DNA from: Curtobacterium sp. VKM Ac-1395
GTDB lineage: Bacteria > Actinomycetota > Actinomycetes > Actinomycetales > Microbacteriaceae
Length of the DNA: 64,000 nucleotides
Assembly: GCF_015350975.1 (NCBI RefSeq)
Contig: NZ_JADKRX010000002.1
Span: 532,004-596,003, forward strand
Direction of reading: 5' to 3'
Shown here: positions 1-8,104 of the stretch, piece by piece
Layout: each line of letters begins with the position of its first letter
Numbering within the stretch: the first letter of the stretch is position 1
The notes under the pieces: model-generated
What the model was told of the DNA's origin: nothing
What the model saw: only the letters and a program-made list of their open reading frames with translations
The model's database searches: none
Position numbers and translations under genes: made by a program

Positions 1-45
1 GACTCGGTGCCGCAGTACTACGACATCGAGGTCAAGAAGAAGTAA
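1..45 (+). CDS. C-terminal end of a protein, probably a peptide-binding ABC lipoprotein (partial)
   Basis: The window opens inside a reading frame of 14 codons that ends in TAA at 43-45 (residues DSVPQYYDIEVKKK). The frame runs into the permease and ATPase genes of a peptide ABC system. A family-5 solute-binding protein is the expected gene at this place, and a lysine-rich end fits such a protein, but 14 residues cannot prove it. The gene is cut by the window edge. Confidence 0.55.
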   Translation, partial: DSVPQYYDIEVKKK

Positions 46-122
46 CACCGGTCACCACGTGACCCAGGGTCTTCGCTGACGACCCACCGCGGGCAGGTAT
101 ATCCTGCCTCGCGACCACCGGA

Positions 123-156
123 CGGGGGTTCGGGGACCATGGTCCCCGAGCCCCCG
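123..156 (+). terminator. GC-rich intra-operon hairpin
   Basis: Two 17-nt arms form a nearly perfect palindrome with one G.U pair and no U-tract after it. It lies between the putative binding-protein gene and the first permease. In peptide ABC operons such a hairpin commonly lowers read-through into the permeases or protects the binding-protein mRNA from 3' decay. The stretch 157-290 shows no gene. Confidence 0.6.
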
Positions 157-290
157 TACCACGGCGGCAACACCTTCCCCCACCACGCGGGCGCCGCCGC
201 CCGCACCGGACACCCGTGCCGACCCTCGGACCGTCCACCCCTCCACGACATGAACCTGATCACGACCGCTCGGAACCAGGCAGGGATCTG

Positions 291-1220
291 ATGCTCTGGT
301 ACCTCGGCAAGCGCCTCCTCCAACTGATCCCCGTGTTCTTCGGGGCGACGTTCCTCATCTACTTCATGGTGTTCTCCCTGCCCGGCGACCCGATCGCCGC
401 GCTGTTCGGGGACCGCCAGCCCTCTCCGCAGGTGATCGAGCAGCTGCGTCAGCAGTACAACCTCGACAAGCCGTTCATCGTGCAGTACCTGCTCTGGATC
501 GGCGGTGTGTTCCGCGGCGACCTCGGTCTGACCTACTCGGGTCTGCCCGTCAGCCAGCAGCTCGCGCAGGCGTTCCCGATCACCGCGCGACTCGCGATCC
601 TGGCCCTCGTCTTCGAGGCCGTCGCCGGCATCGTCGTCGGTGTCATCGCCGGGCTCAAGAAGGGCAAGTGGTTCGACGCCACCGCGCTCGTCGTGTCGCT
701 GCTGCTCATCTCGGTGCCGACCTTCGTCGTCGGCTTCGTGCTGCAGTACGTCTTCGGCATCAAGCTCGCCCTGTTCCGCGTGACGGTGTCCGGCGAAGCT
801 CCCTGGTCGGAGCTCGTGCTGCCGGCACTCGTGCTCGCGTCGGTGTCGTTCGCGTACATCGTGCGGCTGACCCGCGCCAGCGTCGCCGAGAACATGAGCG
901 CCGACTTCGTCCGCACCGCGACGGCCAAGGGCCTGCCGCGTCGTCGGGTGATCGGGGTGCACATCTTCCGCAACTCGCTCATCCCCGTGGTGACGTACCT
1001 CGGCATCGACATCGGCAACCTGATGGTCGGCGCGATCGTGACCGAGGGCATCTTCAACATCCACGGTGTCGGCGGCACGGTCTACCAGGCCGTCAAGCTC
1101 GGCCAGGGCCCCACCGTGGTGTCCTTCGTCGCCGTGATGGTCATCATCTTCATGCTCGCCAACCTCCTGGTCGACCTGCTCTACGCCGTCCTGGACCCGA
1201 GGATCCGCTATGCCAAGTAA
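291..1220 (+). CDS. Peptide ABC transporter permease, DppB/OppB type
   Basis: Inner-membrane permease of 309 residues for di- or oligopeptide import. The N-terminus (MLWYLGKRLLQLIPVFFGAT) is the first membrane span typical of DppB. The cytoplasmic EAA loop, which docks on the ATPase, is at about residues 203-225 (SADFVRTATAKG ... RNSLIPV). Six hydrophobic spans are visible. I chose the ATG at 291 because it gives the normal family length and follows an AGG-rich stretch; an in-frame GTG at 216 would add 25 residues unlike the family. The end overlaps the next permease by 11 bp, so the two are translationally coupled. Specificity for dipeptides, oligopeptides or nickel cannot be told from sequence. 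Confidence 0.92.
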   Translation: MLWYLGKRLLQLIPVFFGATFLIYFMVFSLPGDPIAALFGDRQPSPQVIEQLRQQYNLDKPFIVQYLLWIGGVFRGDLGLTYSGLPVSQQLAQAFPITARLAILALVFEAVAGIVVGVIAGLKKGKWFDATALVVSLLLISVPTFVVGFVLQYVFGIKLALFRVTVSGEAPWSELVLPALVLASVSFAYIVRLTRASVAENMSADFVRTATAKGLPRRRVIGVHIFRNSLIPVVTYLGIDIGNLMVGAIVTEGIFNIHGVGGTVYQAVKLGQGPTVVSFVAVMVIIFMLANLLVDLLYAVLDPRIRYAK

Positions 1221-2160
1221 CACGGAATCGCGCTCCGCGACGCACTTCGTCGCCCCGCTCGAGGAGACGCCGCTCCAGGCGATCGACAACGTCAACGAGG
1301 ACGAGAAGGCCCGGTCCCTGTGGACCGACGCCTGGGAGTCCATGCGCAGCCGCCCGACCTTCTGGATCTCCTCGGTGCTGATCGTCCTGATCATCGTCGT
1401 GGCGGTCTTCCCCGGGCTGTTCACGCACGTCGACCCGCGGGCCTCGAACCTCAACAACAGCGACGAGGGGCCGCGCGCCGGACACCTCCTCGGGTTCACG
1501 CGCCAGGGCTACGACACGTACGCCCGCGTGATCTGGGGTGCCAGGAACTCGCTCATCGTCGGCATCGTGGCCACCGTGCTGGTGACCGCCGTCGGCGTCG
1601 TGATCGGTGCCCTCGCCGGGTTCTTCGGCGGCTGGCTCGACACGATCGTGTCCCGCATCGGTGACATCTTCTTCTCGATCCCGACCGTCCTCGGCGCCAT
1701 CGTGATCATGTCCGTCATCCCGGCCCGCAACCCCATCACGGTGTCGCTGGTGCTCGCGGCCTTCGCCTGGCCGCAGATCGCCCGCATCATGCGCGGCGCG
1801 GTCCTCAGCGCCAAGCAGGCCGACTACGTGACGGCGTCCGAGGCACTCGGTGTCAGCCGGATGAAGGTGCTCGTGCGCCACGTGGTCCCGAACTCCCTCG
1901 CCCCGGTCATCGTCGTCGCGACGGTCTCGCTCGGCACGTTCATCGTCGCCGAGGCCACCCTGTCGTTCCTCGGCATCGGCCTGCCGCCGTCGTCCCTCAG
2001 CTGGGGCCTCGACATCGGCACCGCGCAGTCGTCGATCCGCACCAACCCGGCGACCATCTTCTGGCCGTCGGCAGCCCTGTCCATCACCGTGCTCGCGTTC
2101 CTGCTCCTCGGAGACGTGGTCCGCGACGCACTCGACCCGAAGGCGAGGGCCCGCCGATGA
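1210..2160 (+). CDS. Peptide ABC transporter permease, DppC/OppC type
   Basis: Second permease subunit, 316 residues. A long hydrophilic N-terminus (about 50 residues) precedes the first membrane span, as in DppC and OppC. The EAA loop lies near residues 200-230 (ADYVTASEALGVSRMKVL, then RHVVPNS). It pairs with the upstream DppB-like protein to form the channel. The ATG at 1210 lies inside the stop region of the previous gene, and the end overlaps the ATPase start in an ATGA junction (2157-2160). These overlaps make one transcription and translation unit. Confidence 0.93.
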   Translation: MPSNTESRSATHFVAPLEETPLQAIDNVNEDEKARSLWTDAWESMRSRPTFWISSVLIVLIIVVAVFPGLFTHVDPRASNLNNSDEGPRAGHLLGFTRQGYDTYARVIWGARNSLIVGIVATVLVTAVGVVIGALAGFFGGWLDTIVSRIGDIFFSIPTVLGAIVIMSVIPARNPITVSLVLAAFAWPQIARIMRGAVLSAKQADYVTASEALGVSRMKVLVRHVVPNSLAPVIVVATVSLGTFIVAEATLSFLGIGLPPSSLSWGLDIGTAQSSIRTNPATIFWPSAALSITVLAFLLLGDVVRDALDPKARARR

Positions 2161-3899
2161 GCGAGACGCTGACCGAGCCGGCCGCCCGCCGTACCCGCGG
2201 CGACGGCGCCCCGCTCCTCGAGATCTCCGGCCTGGAGATCGGCTTCAAGACCCAGGGCGGCTTCGTGCAGGCCGTCCGCGGCGTCGACCTCACCCTCGAG
2301 CAGGGCGAACGCCTCGCGATCGTGGGGGAGTCCGGCTCCGGCAAGTCCACCAGCGCGCAGGCGATCATCAAGCTGCTGCCCGGCGCCGGGCAGGTGACCG
2401 GCGGGTCGATCAAGTTCAACGGTCGCGAGCTCGTCGGCCTCTCCGACAAGGAGATGTCCGAGATCCGCGGCAAGGAGATCGGCTACGTCCCGCAGGACCC
2501 GATGTCCAACCTCAACCCGCTATGGACCATCGGGTTCCAGGTCGAGGAGGCGATCCGTGCGAACGGCATGGCCTCCGGCAAGAAGGCCGTCCGCGAGCGT
2601 GCGATCGAGGTGCTGCAGGAGGCCGGCCTCGGTGACGCCGCGACCCGCCTGAAGCAGTACCCGCACGAGTTCTCCGGCGGCATGCGCCAGCGCGTGCTCA
2701 TCGGCATCGGCCTGTCGAGCCGTCCGCAGCTGCTCATCGCCGACGAGCCGACCAGCGCACTCGACGTCACCGTGCAGCGCGTGATCCTCGACCACCTCGA
2801 GACCCTGACGCGCGACTTCGGCACGAGCGTGCTCTTCATCACGCACGACCTCGGCCTCGCCGCCGAGCGCGCCGAGAAGCTCGTCGTGATGTACAAGGGC
2901 CAGGTCGTCGAAGCGGGGCCGTCGAAGGAGATCCTCGGCAACCCGCAGCACCCGTACACGCAGCGCCTCGTCGCCGCGGCGCCCTCGCTCGCAAGCCGCC
3001 GCATCCAGTCGAAGGTGCAGCACCAGCGGGTCGACATCGCCGACGCCGGCAGCGACGACGCCGAGCTGATCGCCCGCGCCCAGCAGCGCGAGCACCAGCC
3101 GACGCGGGACCTCATCGTGGTGAAGAACCTCGAGAAGGTCTACAAGCTGCGCGGCAAGAACCTCGCCTCGCGCGAGCTCAAGGCCGTCGACGACGTGTCG
3201 TTCTCGATCCCGAAGGGCACCACCACGGCGCTCGTCGGCGAGTCCGGCTCGGGCAAGTCGACCGTCGCCAAGCTCGTCCTGCAGCTCGAGGGCATCACGA
3301 GCGGCACGGTGCAGTTCGACGGCATCGACATCGGGGCGCTGAAGGGCAAGGAGCTCTTCGACTTCCGCCGCCGCGTCCAGCCGGTGTTCCAGGACCCGTA
3401 CGGCTCCCTCGACCCGATGTACAACGTCGGGAACACCATCGCGGAACCGCTCGTCACGCACAGCATCGGGGACAAGGCCTCGCGCCGTGCCCGCGTCCGC
3501 GAACTCCTCGACCAGGTCGCCCTGCCGGCGTCCATGGTGAATCGCTACCCGAACGAGCTCTCCGGCGGACAGCGGCAGCGCATCGCCGTCGCGCGTGCGC
3601 TGGCGCTGAAGCCCGAGGTCATCGTCCTCGACGAGGCGGTCTCGGCGCTCGACGTGCTCGTGCAGGGCCAGATCCTCGACCTGCTCACCGAGCTGCAGTC
3701 GGAACTCGGTCTGACCTACCTGTTCATCACGCACGACCTCGCCGTCGTCCGCCTCGTCGCGGACAACGTCTGCGTCATGCGCCAGGGACGGATCGTGGAG
3801 ACGGCGACGACCGACGAGGTCTTCGCCAACCCGCGCGAGCAGTACACGCAGGACCTCCTGGCGGCCATCCCCGGCGCCGGGTTCGAGTTCGGTCGCTGA
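2157..3899 (+). CDS. Peptide ABC transporter ATPase, DppD-DppF fusion
   Basis: Fused double ATPase of 580 residues that drives the two permeases before it. Half one has Walker A GESGSGKST at residues 57-65, signature FSGGMRQR and Walker B LLIADEPTSALD. Half two has Walker A at 361-369, signature LSGGQRQR and the Walker B stretch VIVLDEAVSALD. In half two the usual proline after the catalytic Glu is Ala (DEA, not DEP); the Glu itself is kept. Many bacteria use two separate proteins, DppD and DppF; the fusion is common in actinobacteria. It lacks the cysteine-rich oligopeptide-type tail seen in the second fused ATPase at 9144. Confidence 0.93.
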   Translation: MSETLTEPAARRTRGDGAPLLEISGLEIGFKTQGGFVQAVRGVDLTLEQGERLAIVGESGSGKSTSAQAIIKLLPGAGQVTGGSIKFNGRELVGLSDKEMSEIRGKEIGYVPQDPMSNLNPLWTIGFQVEEAIRANGMASGKKAVRERAIEVLQEAGLGDAATRLKQYPHEFSGGMRQRVLIGIGLSSRPQLLIADEPTSALDVTVQRVILDHLETLTRDFGTSVLFITHDLGLAAERAEKLVVMYKGQVVEAGPSKEILGNPQHPYTQRLVAAAPSLASRRIQSKVQHQRVDIADAGSDDAELIARAQQREHQPTRDLIVVKNLEKVYKLRGKNLASRELKAVDDVSFSIPKGTTTALVGESGSGKSTVAKLVLQLEGITSGTVQFDGIDIGALKGKELFDFRRRVQPVFQDPYGSLDPMYNVGNTIAEPLVTHSIGDKASRRARVRELLDQVALPASMVNRYPNELSGGQRQRIAVARALALKPEVIVLDEAVSALDVLVQGQILDLLTELQSELGLTYLFITHDLAVVRLVADNVCVMRQGRIVETATTDEVFANPREQYTQDLLAAIPGAGFEFGR

Positions 3900-3918
3900 C
3901 TCGCACCTCCCGCACCAC

Positions 3919-3958
3919 ACGGAACGCGCCGCCCCGGCTCCGGGACGGCGCGTTCCGT
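3919..3958 (+). terminator. Terminator of the first peptide ABC operon
   Basis: Nineteen-nt arms (ACGGAACGCGCCG...) with a 2-3 nt loop and one mismatch, followed by TCGTCC, lie 20 bp after the ATPase stop. The following gene is on the other strand, so this closes the operon. Confidence 0.8.
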
Positions 3959-4059
3959 CGTCCTGGGGACCCGGACGGGAGGCCCGCCCCACGTCGCGCA
4001 GACCGGGACCGGACCGGACTCCCCGGCTCGGTCCCGCGGCGCTGGCAGTCAGACCAGGG

Positions 4060-4608
4060 TCAGAGGCGCGCGCCGGCCATGCTGCCGGCGATGCCGAGCA
4101 CGATGAGCGCGACGATCGCCCAGCCGTGCACCCGGTGCACGATCGGGGCGGCCGTCACCGTCGCCGGGGGAGCACCCACGTGCTCGACCGGAGCCGGCAC
4201 GCGCGCACGGATCTCGTCGGCCGCAGCGGCGACGCTGACGGGCACCGGGCCTCCTGGCTGTCCGATCGCGAGCCGTGCCGTCGGGCGCGGTGCGATCCAG
4301 ACGCGCTGTTCGCCCTGGTCGGTGACGATCTCGAGCCCGTACTTCGACCGGACGTCCTGGACCCGTCGCCACGCGAAGCGGGTGGTGCGACGGACGTCGA
4401 CGACGACGAGTTCGTCCTCGGTGAGCTCGATGCGTGGTCGCCAGAGCACGACCCAGGCGAACCAGGAGGTGAACAGGGACGGCACCGGCACCAGCCAGGC
4501 GGCGCGGAGGCCGTTGGCGGCCAGTCCGATGACGACGAGGGCGACGGCGACGACCCAGAGGACGACGGCGAGGCGGCGCATGTTCGTCGCGACGATCCGG
4601 GTGGGCAT
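4060..4608 (-). CDS. PH-domain-like membrane protein of unknown function
   Basis: Protein of 182 residues. Residues about 10-60 hold two close hydrophobic spans (LAVVLWVVAVALVVIGLAA and a Trp-rich second one). They are followed by a soluble middle with the look of a bacterial PH-like domain (RIELTEDELVVVDVRRTTRF, then WRRVQDVRS). A last membrane span sits at the C-terminus (AIVALIVLGIAGSMAGA). The role is unknown. The start at 4608 is supported by a -10 box TACGCT only six nt upstream, so the mRNA should be leaderless. An internal Met ten codons in is the alternative start. Confidence 0.75.
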   Translation of the reverse strand: MPTRIVATNMRRLAVVLWVVAVALVVIGLAANGLRAAWLVPVPSLFTSWFAWVVLWRPRIELTEDELVVVDVRRTTRFAWRRVQDVRSKYGLEIVTDQGEQRVWIAPRPTARLAIGQPGGPVPVSVAAAADEIRARVPAPVEHVGAPPATVTAAPIVHRVHGWAIVALIVLGIAGSMAGARL

Positions 4609-4614
4609 GTGTCA

Positions 4615-4620
4615 AGCGTA
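4615..4620 (-). promoter_or_regulatory. -10 box, leaderless start of the PH-domain protein gene
   Basis: TACGCT on the minus strand ends six nt before the ATG at 4608, so transcription should begin at or next to the start codon. Confidence 0.6.
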
Positions 4621-4671
4621 GGAGACCGGGGGCGCGTGGTCCCCCATCGGGGAGGCCCGCCGGTCAGCGCG

Positions 4672-5151
4672 TCACACGACGAGCTGCTCGATCTGCTCGC
4701 GGATGACCTCGGCACGCGGGAACCGGACGCCGACCAGGCCGACGTGGCGCCAGCGCACCAGGCCGTCCGGACCGATCACGAACACCGAGCGGCGGAGGCC
4801 CAGACCGGGGGCGCGGACGCCGTACGCCCGGATGACGTCACCGCTGACGTCGGAGAGTAGGGGGAAGGTGAGCGACGAGTCGCGAGCGAAGTCCTCGTGC
4901 GAGTCGAGCCCCTGGGGGCTGATGCCCCAGACGACGGCGCCGAGGTCGCGGAAGTCGTCGAGCTCCTGCTGGTACGAGCAGAGCTGCGCGGTGCAGATGG
5001 GGGTGGCGTCACCCGGGTAGAAGGCGAGGACGACGGGACGGCCGACCTCGGCCGCGAGCGTGTACTCGCCGTCGGTGCGGACGCCGTCGAGGACGATCAT
5101 GCCGGGCAGGGTGAAGCCCGGTGCCGCGGAACCGGTCTCGGGGATGGCCAT
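4672..5151 (-). CDS. Peroxiredoxin, AhpC/TSA-Bcp family
   Basis: Cytoplasmic thiol peroxidase of 159 residues that reduces hydrogen peroxide and organic peroxides. The peroxidatic cysteine is Cys53 in the motif DATPICT. Cys58, five residues on (AQLCSYQ), sits where atypical two-Cys Bcp proteins carry the resolving cysteine. The thioredoxin fold is complete through SVFVIGPDGLVRWRHVG. I chose the ATG at 5151 (MAIPETGS) because a -10 box TACTGT ends six nt before it; a longer frame upstream would add 23 basic residues foreign to the family. It stands alone, close to but separate from the PH-domain gene downstream. Confidence 0.9.
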   Translation of the reverse strand: MAIPETGSAAPGFTLPGMIVLDGVRTDGEYTLAAEVGRPVVLAFYPGDATPICTAQLCSYQQELDDFRDLGAVVWGISPQGLDSHEDFARDSSLTFPLLSDVSGDVIRAYGVRAPGLGLRRSVFVIGPDGLVRWRHVGLVGVRFPRAEVIREQIEQLVV

Positions 5152-5157
5152 CGTGCA

Positions 5158-5163
5158 ACAGTA
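5158..5163 (-). promoter_or_regulatory. -10 box, leaderless start of the peroxiredoxin gene
   Basis: Minus-strand TACTGT is followed by six nt and then ATG, which fixes the start at 5151. Confidence 0.6.
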
Positions 5164-5242
5164 CGGTCCGGGTCCACGACGGGGCATCAGCCGCACTGTG
5201 GAAGTCCTGCGAGGGCGCACACCGGATCGACCGGGACGACGA

Positions 5243-5273
5243 GAGGGGCCGGACGCAGTGCGCCCGGCCCCTC
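5243..5273 (-). terminator. Terminator of the peptide-binding protein gene
   Basis: Fourteen-nt arms (GAGGGGCCGG...) with a 3-nt loop and one mismatch lie 20 bp after the stop of the minus-strand binding protein and before the peroxiredoxin promoter. Confidence 0.75.
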
Positions 5274-5292
5274 CCTGTCCGTCCGTCGGTGG

Positions 5293-6975
5293 CTACTTGG
5301 TGAAGCCGACCTTCGTCCAGTCGATGTTCTGCGCACCCGCGAACGCGCCGTAGTTGGCGAGCTTCGGGTTCTGTGCGACCAGCGCGGGCTTCGCGGTGAT
5401 CGGCATCGAGTGCCCGATCGACCAGACCTGCTTGTCGATCTTGTTCCAGATGACGTTGGCCTTGTCGGAGTCGGGCTCGGACAGCGCCTGCTTCGTCAGC
5501 GTGTCGATCGCACTCGAGCTGACACGGCCGTAGTTCTGGCCGGTGGCACCCGAGGTGTAGATCGTCGCCGCGCTGGAGTGGAACCCGGTGCCGCCCCAGA
5601 CGAAGATCGTCATGTCGTAGTTGCCGGGGGTGACGTACTGCTCGAAGAAGTCGTCGGTGGCGACCGACTTCAGCGTGAGCTTCACGCCGATCTCCTTCAG
5701 CTGCTGCTGCATGACCTGCGCCAGCTGCTGCGAGACCGGGGCGCCGGACGGGATCGTGATGGCGATCGCGAGCTGCTTGCCGCCCTTGGTGCGGTAGGTG
5801 CCGTCCGTCTTCCACCCGTCGTCGTCCAGCAGCTTCTTCGCCTTCTCGACGTCGAAGTCGCCGTTCGGCTTGGTGTTCGACTTGTAGCCCTTGTCGGTGG
5901 ACAGGAACAGGTGGTTGTCGAGCGTGCCCAGCTTGTAGGGCAGGGTGCCGCCGATGACCTGGGCCAGGGCGTCCCGGTTCACGGCGTGCTGGATCGCCAG
6001 CCGGAGCTGCTTGTCCTTGAGCAGGCCGTTCGTCGAGAAGTCGACGTGGGTGTACTGCGCGGACGTCGAGGCGAGGATCTTCGTGTTCTTCGCGTTCTTC
6101 ACCCGGTCGAAGCGCTCCGACGTCGTCGTGAGGACGGAGTCGATCTCCTTGTTGAGGTACGCGTCCACGTCGGCGTTGCCGTCCAGGGACCGGAAGATCA
6201 CCTGGTCGAGCTTCGGCTTCTCGCCCCACCAGTTGTCGTCAGGCTTCATCGTGACGGTGCCGGCGGTCTCGTTGAGGTCGGTGATCTCGTACGGCCCGGA
6301 CGAGACCGGGACCTTCCCCTTGTAGCCGTTGTTGAACTGGTCAGGGGTGCTGGTCTGGCTGGCCGGGTACAGCGGGCTGAAGAGCGACTTCCAGTCCGAG
6401 AACGGGGTGCCGAACTTGACCACGACGTCCTTGTCGGTCGCGCCCTTGGTCACGGAGTCGATGTCCTCGTAGCCGGTCGAGCCGGCGATCAGGTAGGACT
6501 TGTCCGTGCCGTTGGTGGTCTTCCACTCGTTCTCGAAGTCCCGCCAGGTGATCTCCGAGCCGTCGCTCCACTTGGCTGCGTCGTTGATCGTGTACGCGAT
6601 CGTGAGCGGGTCGTCGCTGGTGACCTCGGCCTTCGACACGTAGTCGGTGTTGAGCGTCGGAGCGCCCTTGCCGTCGATCGTGTAGATGTACGGCATCGTC
6701 GCCTGCTCGATGGTGTTCGCGTCCACCAGTGGACCGTCGACCTGGTTGTAGTTCCACTGCGAGATCCACTGCGAGATCGGCAGACGGAGGGTGCCGCCGT
6801 CTTCGAGGTCCGACGCGGGCTTCGCGTTGATCTGGGCCGAGGTCGGCAGCGTCTTCTTGCCGGAGTCGCTGGACGCGGACCCGCCGGACCCACCCGATCC
6901 GCCCGAGCAACCGGTGACGGCGAGCGCGATTCCGGCGAGGGCCGCCGTCACCGCGAGGACTTTCCTGTGCTTCAT
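5293..6975 (-). CDS. Peptide-binding lipoprotein of an ABC importer (SBP_bac_5 family)
   Basis: Secreted lipoprotein of 560 residues. The signal peptide ends in a lipobox VTGC with the lipidated Cys23, followed by a Gly/Ser-rich spacer, so it is tethered outside the membrane and delivers peptides to the permeases. The family-5 fold is visible from GGTLRLPISQWISQWNYNQ through DDNWWGEKPKLDQVIFRSL to the end. A strong SD (GAGGGG) precedes the ATG. It is divergent from the permease-ATPase genes at 7120-11369 and is their natural partner. The split layout lets the binding protein be expressed far above the permeases. Family alone does not define the ligand. Confidence 0.93.
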   Translation of the reverse strand: MKHRKVLAVTAALAGIALAVTGCSGGSGGSGGSASSDSGKKTLPTSAQINAKPASDLEDGGTLRLPISQWISQWNYNQVDGPLVDANTIEQATMPYIYTIDGKGAPTLNTDYVSKAEVTSDDPLTIAYTINDAAKWSDGSEITWRDFENEWKTTNGTDKSYLIAGSTGYEDIDSVTKGATDKDVVVKFGTPFSDWKSLFSPLYPASQTSTPDQFNNGYKGKVPVSSGPYEITDLNETAGTVTMKPDDNWWGEKPKLDQVIFRSLDGNADVDAYLNKEIDSVLTTTSERFDRVKNAKNTKILASTSAQYTHVDFSTNGLLKDKQLRLAIQHAVNRDALAQVIGGTLPYKLGTLDNHLFLSTDKGYKSNTKPNGDFDVEKAKKLLDDDGWKTDGTYRTKGGKQLAIAITIPSGAPVSQQLAQVMQQQLKEIGVKLTLKSVATDDFFEQYVTPGNYDMTIFVWGGTGFHSSAATIYTSGATGQNYGRVSSSAIDTLTKQALSEPDSDKANVIWNKIDKQVWSIGHSMPITAKPALVAQNPKLANYGAFAGAQNIDWTKVGFTK

Positions 6976-7002
6976 GTGGTTCCCCTCTGGAAGTTGTCGT
7001 TG

Positions 7003-7008
7003 AGCCTA
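7003..7008 (-). promoter_or_regulatory. -10 box of the peptide-binding protein gene
   Basis: Minus-strand TAGGCT lies 27 nt before the ATG at 6975, which leaves a short leader with a GAGGGG ribosome site. No clear -35 box is visible. Confidence 0.45.
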
Positions 7009-7106
7009 AGGCCCTCCAGCGGGGGTGGTGGGCATTTCCGGTATCCGACGTACTTTCGTTACGCGGCGGGCTGGGACATGACATGTGCCGGAAACAAACG
7101 AGGCCC

Positions 7107-7112
7107 TATGGT
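7107..7112 (+). promoter_or_regulatory. -10 box, leaderless start of the second DppB-like permease
   Basis: TATGGT ends seven nt before the ATG at 7120. It covers the alternative upstream ATG at 7108, which argues for the 7120 start. Confidence 0.5.
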
Positions 7113-7119
7113 GGCCTCC

Positions 7120-8103
7120 ATGATCCGCTTCCTGGCGCGTCGATTCGTGTACTACGTCGTGCTCGTGTTCCTCGCGACCTCGCTGACCTACTTCCTCGCG
7201 TCAGCGACGTTCAGCCCCCGCTCCGTCTACGCGCAGCGGAACCCCGCGCCGTCGGCACAGGTGATCGACGCCAAGCTCGACGACATCGGTGTCAACGACA
7301 AGACCCCGGTGGTGATCCGCTACACGCACTGGCTCGACGGCGTCGCGCACGGCGACCTCGGCCAGACGATCCAGGACCGCTCGGTGAACGAACAGTTCTT
7401 CCCGCGTCTGGGGGTGAGCCTCCGGCTGCTGCTCGTCGGGTCGGTGGCGGGGATCGTGCTCGGCGTGCTCGTCGGCGTGTGGAACGCGATCCGGCAGTAC
7501 AAGATCTCGGACCGGGTGAGCGCGGCGATCTCGATCGTGCTGTTCTCCACCCCCGTGTTCCTGACCGCCGTGTTCCTGAAGATCGGCGCGACGAAGCTGA
7601 ACCAGGACGCCGGCAGTCAGCTCATCAACTTCACGGGGGAGGCGACGCCCGGGCTCGACGGATCGGCCTGGACGCTGCTGGTGGACCGCGGCGCGCACCT
7701 GCTGCTGCCGACCATCTCGATCGCCGTCGGGCTCATCGCCATCTACAGCCGGTACCAGCGAGCGACGATGCTCGACGTCCTCGGCTCGGACTTCCTCCGG
7801 ACAGCCCGGGCGAAGGGGCTCACGCGGGGTCGTGCCACCTTCAAGCACGGCCTGCGAACCGCACTGATCCCGATGACGACGCTCTTCGCCTACGGGTTCC
7901 TCGGCATCCTGACCGGAGCGACCCTGACCGAGAAGATCTTCGCGTGGAACGGGCTCGGCTCGTGGTTCATCGACGCGGTGAACAACAACGACGTGAACGT
8001 CGTGACGGCGTACACGCTGTTCGCCGCGGTGGTGGTGCTGATCGCCGGGTTCCTCGCCGACGTCGCCACCGCCGCGCTGGACCCGCGCGTCAGGAGGGCA
8101 TGA
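7120..8103 (+). CDS. Peptide ABC transporter permease, DppB/OppB type (second system)
   Basis: Permease of 327 residues starting MIRFLARRFVYYVVLVFLAT. Compared with the first system it has a longer periplasmic region after span one (SATFSPRSVYAQRNPAPSAQ), as seen in many actinobacterial DppB-like proteins. The EAA loop is near residues 222-245 (LGSDFLRTARAKGLTRGR). A start at 7108 would add MVAS and has GAGG only four nt away. The -10 box TATGGT overlaps that codon, so 7120 is preferred. It is separated by one nt from the next permease. Confidence 0.9.
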   Translation: MIRFLARRFVYYVVLVFLATSLTYFLASATFSPRSVYAQRNPAPSAQVIDAKLDDIGVNDKTPVVIRYTHWLDGVAHGDLGQTIQDRSVNEQFFPRLGVSLRLLLVGSVAGIVLGVLVGVWNAIRQYKISDRVSAAISIVLFSTPVFLTAVFLKIGATKLNQDAGSQLINFTGEATPGLDGSAWTLLVDRGAHLLLPTISIAVGLIAIYSRYQRATMLDVLGSDFLRTARAKGLTRGRATFKHGLRTALIPMTTLFAYGFLGILTGATLTEKIFAWNGLGSWFIDAVNNNDVNVVTAYTLFAAVVVLIAGFLADVATAALDPRVRRA

Positions 8104-8104
8104 C

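Noticed and set aside
216-290. Longer start for the first DppB-like permease (GTG 216)
   Set aside because: The 25 extra residues do not resemble the family; ATG 291 gives the typical N-terminus.
4624-4668. A terminator between the peroxiredoxin and PH-domain genes
   Set aside because: Only short GGGG/CCCC stems are possible and none is clearly better than chance at this base composition.
4897-8103. A 1068-codon plus-strand frame
   Set aside because: The part before 7108 is antisense to the peptide-binding lipoprotein, which has a signal peptide, lipobox and family match. Only the permease from 7120 is real.
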